Source: Limonium bicolor (Eukaryota > Streptophyta > Magnoliopsida > Caryophyllales > Plumbaginaceae). From it: a DNA stretch of 64,000 bases. The translations under genes and the position numbers were made by a program. Location: NCBI GenBank assembly GCA_023374045.1, contig CM041779.1, forward strand, positions 273,419,258-273,483,257, written 5' to 3'. Below are positions 60,618 through 64,000 of this stretch, piece after piece. The notes below the pieces were generated by a model that searched no databases, had not been told where the DNA came from, and saw nothing but the letters and a program-made list of their open reading frames with translations. Within the stretch, counting starts at the first letter, position 1, and every line of letters begins with the position of its first letter.

Positions 60618-61353
60618 TTAATACTTTCTAAAGGTAAGGTTCAGGCGTCCTGGTTTCATGTGTGTGGCATTGATTATTGCCGGCGGTGCCGTATTCAACT
60701 TGATCTTGTTGATCCCGTGATACAGCATCCTAGAGTTTCCACCCATGATTAGGACATCTCTGATCTCAATACCAGTTTCTGTGCGAGGTCCACACGCTTC
60801 TGCTCGCTATACAAATACGGCGTCATCACCAATGGACCAAGACACTACGGGCACTCCTTGTTCAAGAGATTCCACTGTCTCGTCCTTGTCTTGGTGTAAC
60901 CCAAGTCGTCCTCCTTTCTCATAGAAGTTGACGATACAGAATCCGCTTCAAGTGCGGGGATCGGTTCAGGTTCACATTGTCGTGCAAGTTCTACTACTGC
61001 TGTGACGAGTGTCTGAAACTCTGGTGGTATTGTCGGTGGCGTCGCTCCATCTTGTGTTCGTGTCTCCTGGTATGTCTTGGTATAAGGATTCCAGTCCTTT
61101 CCCAAGCACATCATCTTCAGCTTCATCTTCGCTCCACCGGGGAATTCGGGTGTGTAAAATCCACCTTGACCCGTTCCTAGCTCGTTGCATCGTCGAATGA
61201 TTGAAATTTGCGCTTCGGGTGTCAGGTATCCCTTTAATAAGATCATAACTGGTCGGATGACCTGACACTGTTCGTTGGTGTAGTCGTGGTTGGTGATGTC
61301 GATCTCTTCTTGATTCAAGTTTACCGGTATCGGGTAACAGATACTAAAGCTTC
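60618..61353 (-). pseudogene. AlkB-like 2-oxoglutarate/Fe(II) dioxygenase carried by retrotransposon copy C
   Basis: Extra gene between gag and pol, sense to the element. The N-terminal half is open from an acceptor at 61353 (an alternative ATG is at 61372): MILLKGYLTPEAQISIIRRC, GGFYTPEFPGGAKMKLK, MMCLGKDWNPYTKTY, PPTIPPEFQTLV. The catalytic core follows after a -1 frame change near 60950: CIVNFYEKGGRLGLHQDKDE with iron ligands His (60894-60896) and Asp (60888-60890), then VPVVSWSIGDDAVF. A 2-nt loss near 60810 shifts frame again before GDVLIMGGNSRMLYHGINK (distal His 60717-60719) and GRLNLTFRKY with both conserved Arg. About 245 codons, a single AlkB domain with no added domains. AlkB enzymes oxidatively remove N-methyl groups from DNA or RNA; an RNA-protecting role for the element is inference. 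This copy would not make a whole enzyme as it stands. Confidence 0.92.
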
Positions 61354-61508
61354 CTATGGTTATAAATTTCATCTACGGTGAGTACTAGTTTCAACTACTT
61401 CATTTCATGCTTAATACACACTACATTTTATTTACTCATGCATTCACTCATACAGTTACTCTACAACTTAGACATGCTATTTCAAGGATTAAAGGTTTAG
61501 ATTATTAC

Positions 61509-62990
61509 CTGGGCCGGACTTAGAACCGGACCCATCACGGTCAATCACATGAAGGACAGGCTGCCTCTGAGGTGCACCCCGCGGAGGTCCCCGGGATCCT
61601 AGTCCCTGTGGTGCCTGCTGGGTCGGTGCATCGCCCGATGCAACCTCCTTGCCTTCCCTCTGCCTGTAGCTTTGGTAGTTCCCCTTTGGCTTGGCATTTT
61701 CTGGGCAAAAATTGGCTCGGTGCCCGGGCTTCTGACAATTGTAGCACCGGATTTCTCTCCCTTGGCAATCCTTGTCGGGGTGGTCTTGATTGCACCTTCG
61801 GCACATGTAGCTGCGGCTGTCAGGATAGCTCTTGGTGGGACCGGAGCCAGAACCTAAGGTTTAGAGGGTTAGCACATTTGTGCGTGGATATACTAGATAT
61901 GGTACTGATATGAATACGAATTAGAAATAGAAGTTTACCTTTAGGTGGGTATGATCTCAGTGGCTTTGCTGCCACCGGTGCAGATGAACCAAGTTGAAGA
62001 AGTTCAACCGGTTTGCCCTGCTCAGCATGGGCACTGCTTTCACTCGGGAATTTCTTTTGGGATTGCTGAAAGAAATTTCCCTTCTTCTTTTTCCAGCTCT
62101 TACCCTGGTTCTGCTCCTCAGTACTGGTGTTTTTGTTGTTGGCCTTGCGCTTCAGCGCGGTCTCTTCATCCCTTAACTGGCAAGTGATTTCGACGCGAGA
62201 AGCCGCGTGATAACACTCCTGAAATCTCAGGTATTAGCCGGGATTCTCATTTCGGAAAGAATAAGGAAAAGATTCAAGGAATTTCAAGGAATTGAAATGA
62301 TACTAAGGGTTAACTGATATTTACCTGAAGGGAGGTAAATCTGGTGTAGCCCATACCGTACCGAAGGCGATGGCTCAGACCGCCATAGAAGCGATCGACC
62401 AACACCTGGCCGGTGTATCCTAGATCAGGGAGGAGACGGAGGATAGAAGTGAAAGTGCGGTAGTACTCATCGACAGTCATCTTCTCTGTCATCTTCAAGG
62501 CATCTAATTCTAGCCTTTTCTTTGTTTTCACATGCTCCGGATAGTATTTTGAACGGAGGAGAGATGCAAAGGACTCTCAATCGAATGTGGGGTCGTTGAC
62601 GTGCTCGTGCTTGACTAGCTTCCACCAATCCATGGCTGCGTCTTTGAGGTAGTAGGCTGCTACTCTGACTCGAACTCCAGCAGGAGCTTCGAGGGTTTCA
62701 AAGGCTGTCTCCATCTCGGAGATGTAGGCCTCTAGCTTAGTCGGATCACTCTCGCCCCTAAAGCAGGGAGGGCGGAGTTCCACTACAGCTTTTACCCAGT
62801 TCGCTTCTCTGGGTGGCGGGGGAGAGATTGGCCCCGCTTGAGTTTGTTAAAACTGTTGGGTTTGTTGCACGGCTTGGATTACTTGTGGTAGCATCTGCGC
62901 TACCTTGGCGGCGACGATCTCAGCTATCGTCTGCGCGCCGGGTCCGTCATTGCCCCCTCCTCTAGGGCGACCTGGACCTCTTCCTGACAT
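61509..62990 (-). pseudogene. gag in three exons (copy C)
   Basis: Starts MSGRGPGRPRGGG at 62990. Exon 1 (62990-62325) has the gag domain: CFRGESDPTKLEAYISEME, DAAMDWWKL, SKYYPEHVKTKKRLEL. It has two stops (TAA after QQTQQF; TGA after DPTFD where copy A has Trp), both explained by C-to-T or G-to-A changes. Intron 1 (62324-62219, 106 nt) joins TSLQ to ECYHAASRVE at a codon boundary. Exon 2 (62218-61939) is a Lys/Gln-rich linker. Intron 2 (61938-61854, 85 nt) leads to exon 3 (61853-61509) with CRRCNQDHPDKDC and the CCHC knuckle CYNCQKPGHRANFC. Intron 3 (61508-60490, 1019 nt) holds AlkB and joins SKSGPG to CGLGTEG of pol in frame. All introns are GT-AG and match those of copy A. Confidence 0.9.
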
Positions 62991-63184
62991 CTGAATATTC
63001 AACAGTTTCGTTAGGCTCCGCAAGATATGACTCAAAGGTCTTGGAATTTAAGCAAAGTATCGTTCCTAAGAACGTCAAGGGTATCCGTCGTTAATAACGG
63101 TAGCTCCTAGTTAGGTTTCTAAGTATCCGTCTTAAGGCGGTTGAAATCCTAACTCGATAATCCCCTATGCTCGGTACTATGGAC

Positions 63185-63212
63185 ATCAGAGCGTAACTAC
63201 GCTCTGATACCA
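63185..63212 (-). other. primer-binding site within a perfect hairpin (copy C)
   Basis: Primer site TGGTATCAGAGC (minus strand, 63212-63201), 5 nt from the LTR end. It overlaps an 11-bp perfect stem ATCAGAGCGTA/TACGCTCTGAT with a 2-nt loop (63185-63208), so most of the site can pair with the sequence just downstream. Confidence 0.88.
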
Positions 63213-63217
63213 CTTTT

Positions 63218-64000
63218 TGTAACACCCCAACCGCTAATCCTATGCTTACCGTCTAATCGTCCTGTTAATCCTACGAGTTCGCAGCGGAAATTTTACTACT
63301 TACTACGGCGGGTGGTACAACGCCGCTAACCGCCCATACGGCTAGCTAGGCTTACCTTACCTACAGTCACGGTCTGATGCACGTAGTGTACCGAGCTACT
63401 AAATTACTTACCAAAATACCATATATCACATACTTACATCCATGGATCACCGAGTATTTAAAGTATATTCAATTACAACCTTTCAAGCTTACCAAAAGAA
63501 TGAGTTTCTAAGGCTACTCATCTATACCCCCAATCCAATACTTCCACTAACCAAAAAGGTGTACCCCATGGTACACCGACTAACAAAACGTACAGCCGTG
63601 TACTACTTAGTACACCAATCATGAATTCACTGTTTACAATCCAAAAGAAAGACAAGGAAATTAAACTTCAACTCTCCTAGTCTTCATCCTTCACGAGTAC
63701 CTGCGTGTAGTAAAAAAATGGTGCCCCAAGGGGCTCAGCAAACGCTGCGTATAAACTCCGCATATACCGCGTGCTAGCTAGGGCACGCCGACTATTTGAC
63801 GTCCACTAAACATGCTGTCCATTTATTTCATACATACATGCTTGCATACAACATACATTCATTCCAAGGCAACAATACAATAAAGCTCACAATACTTACC
63901 TTCACAAGGTTAGCCATATTATGCATCCGGGTTAATCGGAACGCTCATTACCCTTTTACTCATTGCACAATACTTACACATCTCTTTCATACTTTACTTG
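63218..64000 (-). repeat. 5' LTR of copy C, inner 783 bp
   Basis: TGTAACACCCCAACC at 63218, nearly identical to 52685 onward. It runs past the window end; full length should be near 4 kb. Confidence 0.95.

Larger units (their letters stand above)
52685..64000 (-). mobile_element. Ty3/gypsy chromovirus copy C carrying AlkB (5' LTR runs off window)
   Basis: Minus-strand element: 5' LTR from 63218 outward, primer site, gag in three exons, AlkB gene, pol with a chromodomain-like end, polypurine tract and 3' LTR (56666-52685). The two LTRs differ by seven substitutions (all transitions) and one single-base gap over the 783 bp visible in both. Insertion was therefore recent compared with copy A. 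It sits in LTR D; the left 5 bp are CTAAC (52680-52684). Coding regions still carry several stops and frameshifts. Confidence 0.95.

Noticed and set aside
60972..61268. 98-codon open frame overlapping AlkB in another minus-strand frame
   Set aside because: It is a shadow of the AlkB frame, with no conserved motifs.
61572..61913. 113-codon + strand open frame opposite gag exon 3
   Set aside because: It is antisense to the zinc-knuckle exon. The Cys/Gly richness is a mirror of that exon.
1..64000. tRNA or rRNA genes
   Set aside because: No cloverleaf with A and B boxes and no rRNA-like conserved stretch was seen by eye. The only tRNA-related sequences are the primer-binding sites.

Overview
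This window is plant nuclear DNA, most likely from a eudicot with a large, repeat-rich genome. About 85% of it is nested LTR-retrotransposon sequence. The evidence is Ty3/gypsy gag-pol blocks primed by plant initiator tRNA-Met sites (TGGTATCAGAGC), LTRs of 4 to 6.7 kb, a Stowaway MITE, Ty1/copia and LINE remnants, and one ordinary intron-containing plant gene. The species cannot be named from the sequence. Base 1 is a HindIII site (AAGCTT), so the left edge may be a clone end.

Layout. (1) 1-9842: minus-strand chromovirus copy A, old and damaged, with its 5' LTR complete at 5337-9842. (2) 9843-17169: a different minus-strand Ty3/gypsy element, B. Copy A split it in pol, and a 1.83-kb solo LTR of another lineage split it in gag. 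(3) 17170-25110: LTR and CACTA-like debris carrying a 6.7-kb solo LTR at 18008-24690 with target duplication TTATG. (4) 25.1-34.9 kb: mostly unrecognised DNA, with a decayed four-exon gene on the minus strand and a LINE ORF1 (DUF4283) relic. (5) 34.9-40.2 kb: the only plausible host gene. It has a 300-residue product in three coding exons, and a long 5' intron holding a copia relic and seven 168-bp tandem repeats. (6) 40.9-52.7 kb: nested LTRs, including a palindromic LTR next to a primer-binding site and a 4.2-kb solo LTR with target duplication GCAAC. (7) 52685-64000: minus-strand chromovirus copy C, a younger relative of A. Its 3' LTR, pol and gag are all inside; its 5' LTR runs off the right edge.

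The most interesting content is in A and C. Between the gag zinc knuckles and the protease, both carry the same extra sense-strand gene: a 2-oxoglutarate/Fe(II) AlkB-type dioxygenase (A 2731-3502, C 60618-61353). Its HxD, distal His and RxNxTxR signatures are all visible. It lies in a roughly 1-kb GT-AG intron that must be removed to join gag to pol in frame. It has its own in-frame splice acceptor and an AATAAA signal just after its stop. Gag itself is cut by two further short GT-AG introns at the same places in both copies. This suggests a retrotransposon lineage that uses alternative splicing and polyadenylation to make Gag-Pol from one transcript and a Gag-AlkB fusion from another. AlkB domains are known in replicases of many plant RNA viruses, where an RNA-demethylation or repair role is proposed; a similar role here is inference.

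Coordinates, splice joins and comparisons were all made by eye. No database search, alignment or splice predictor was run.
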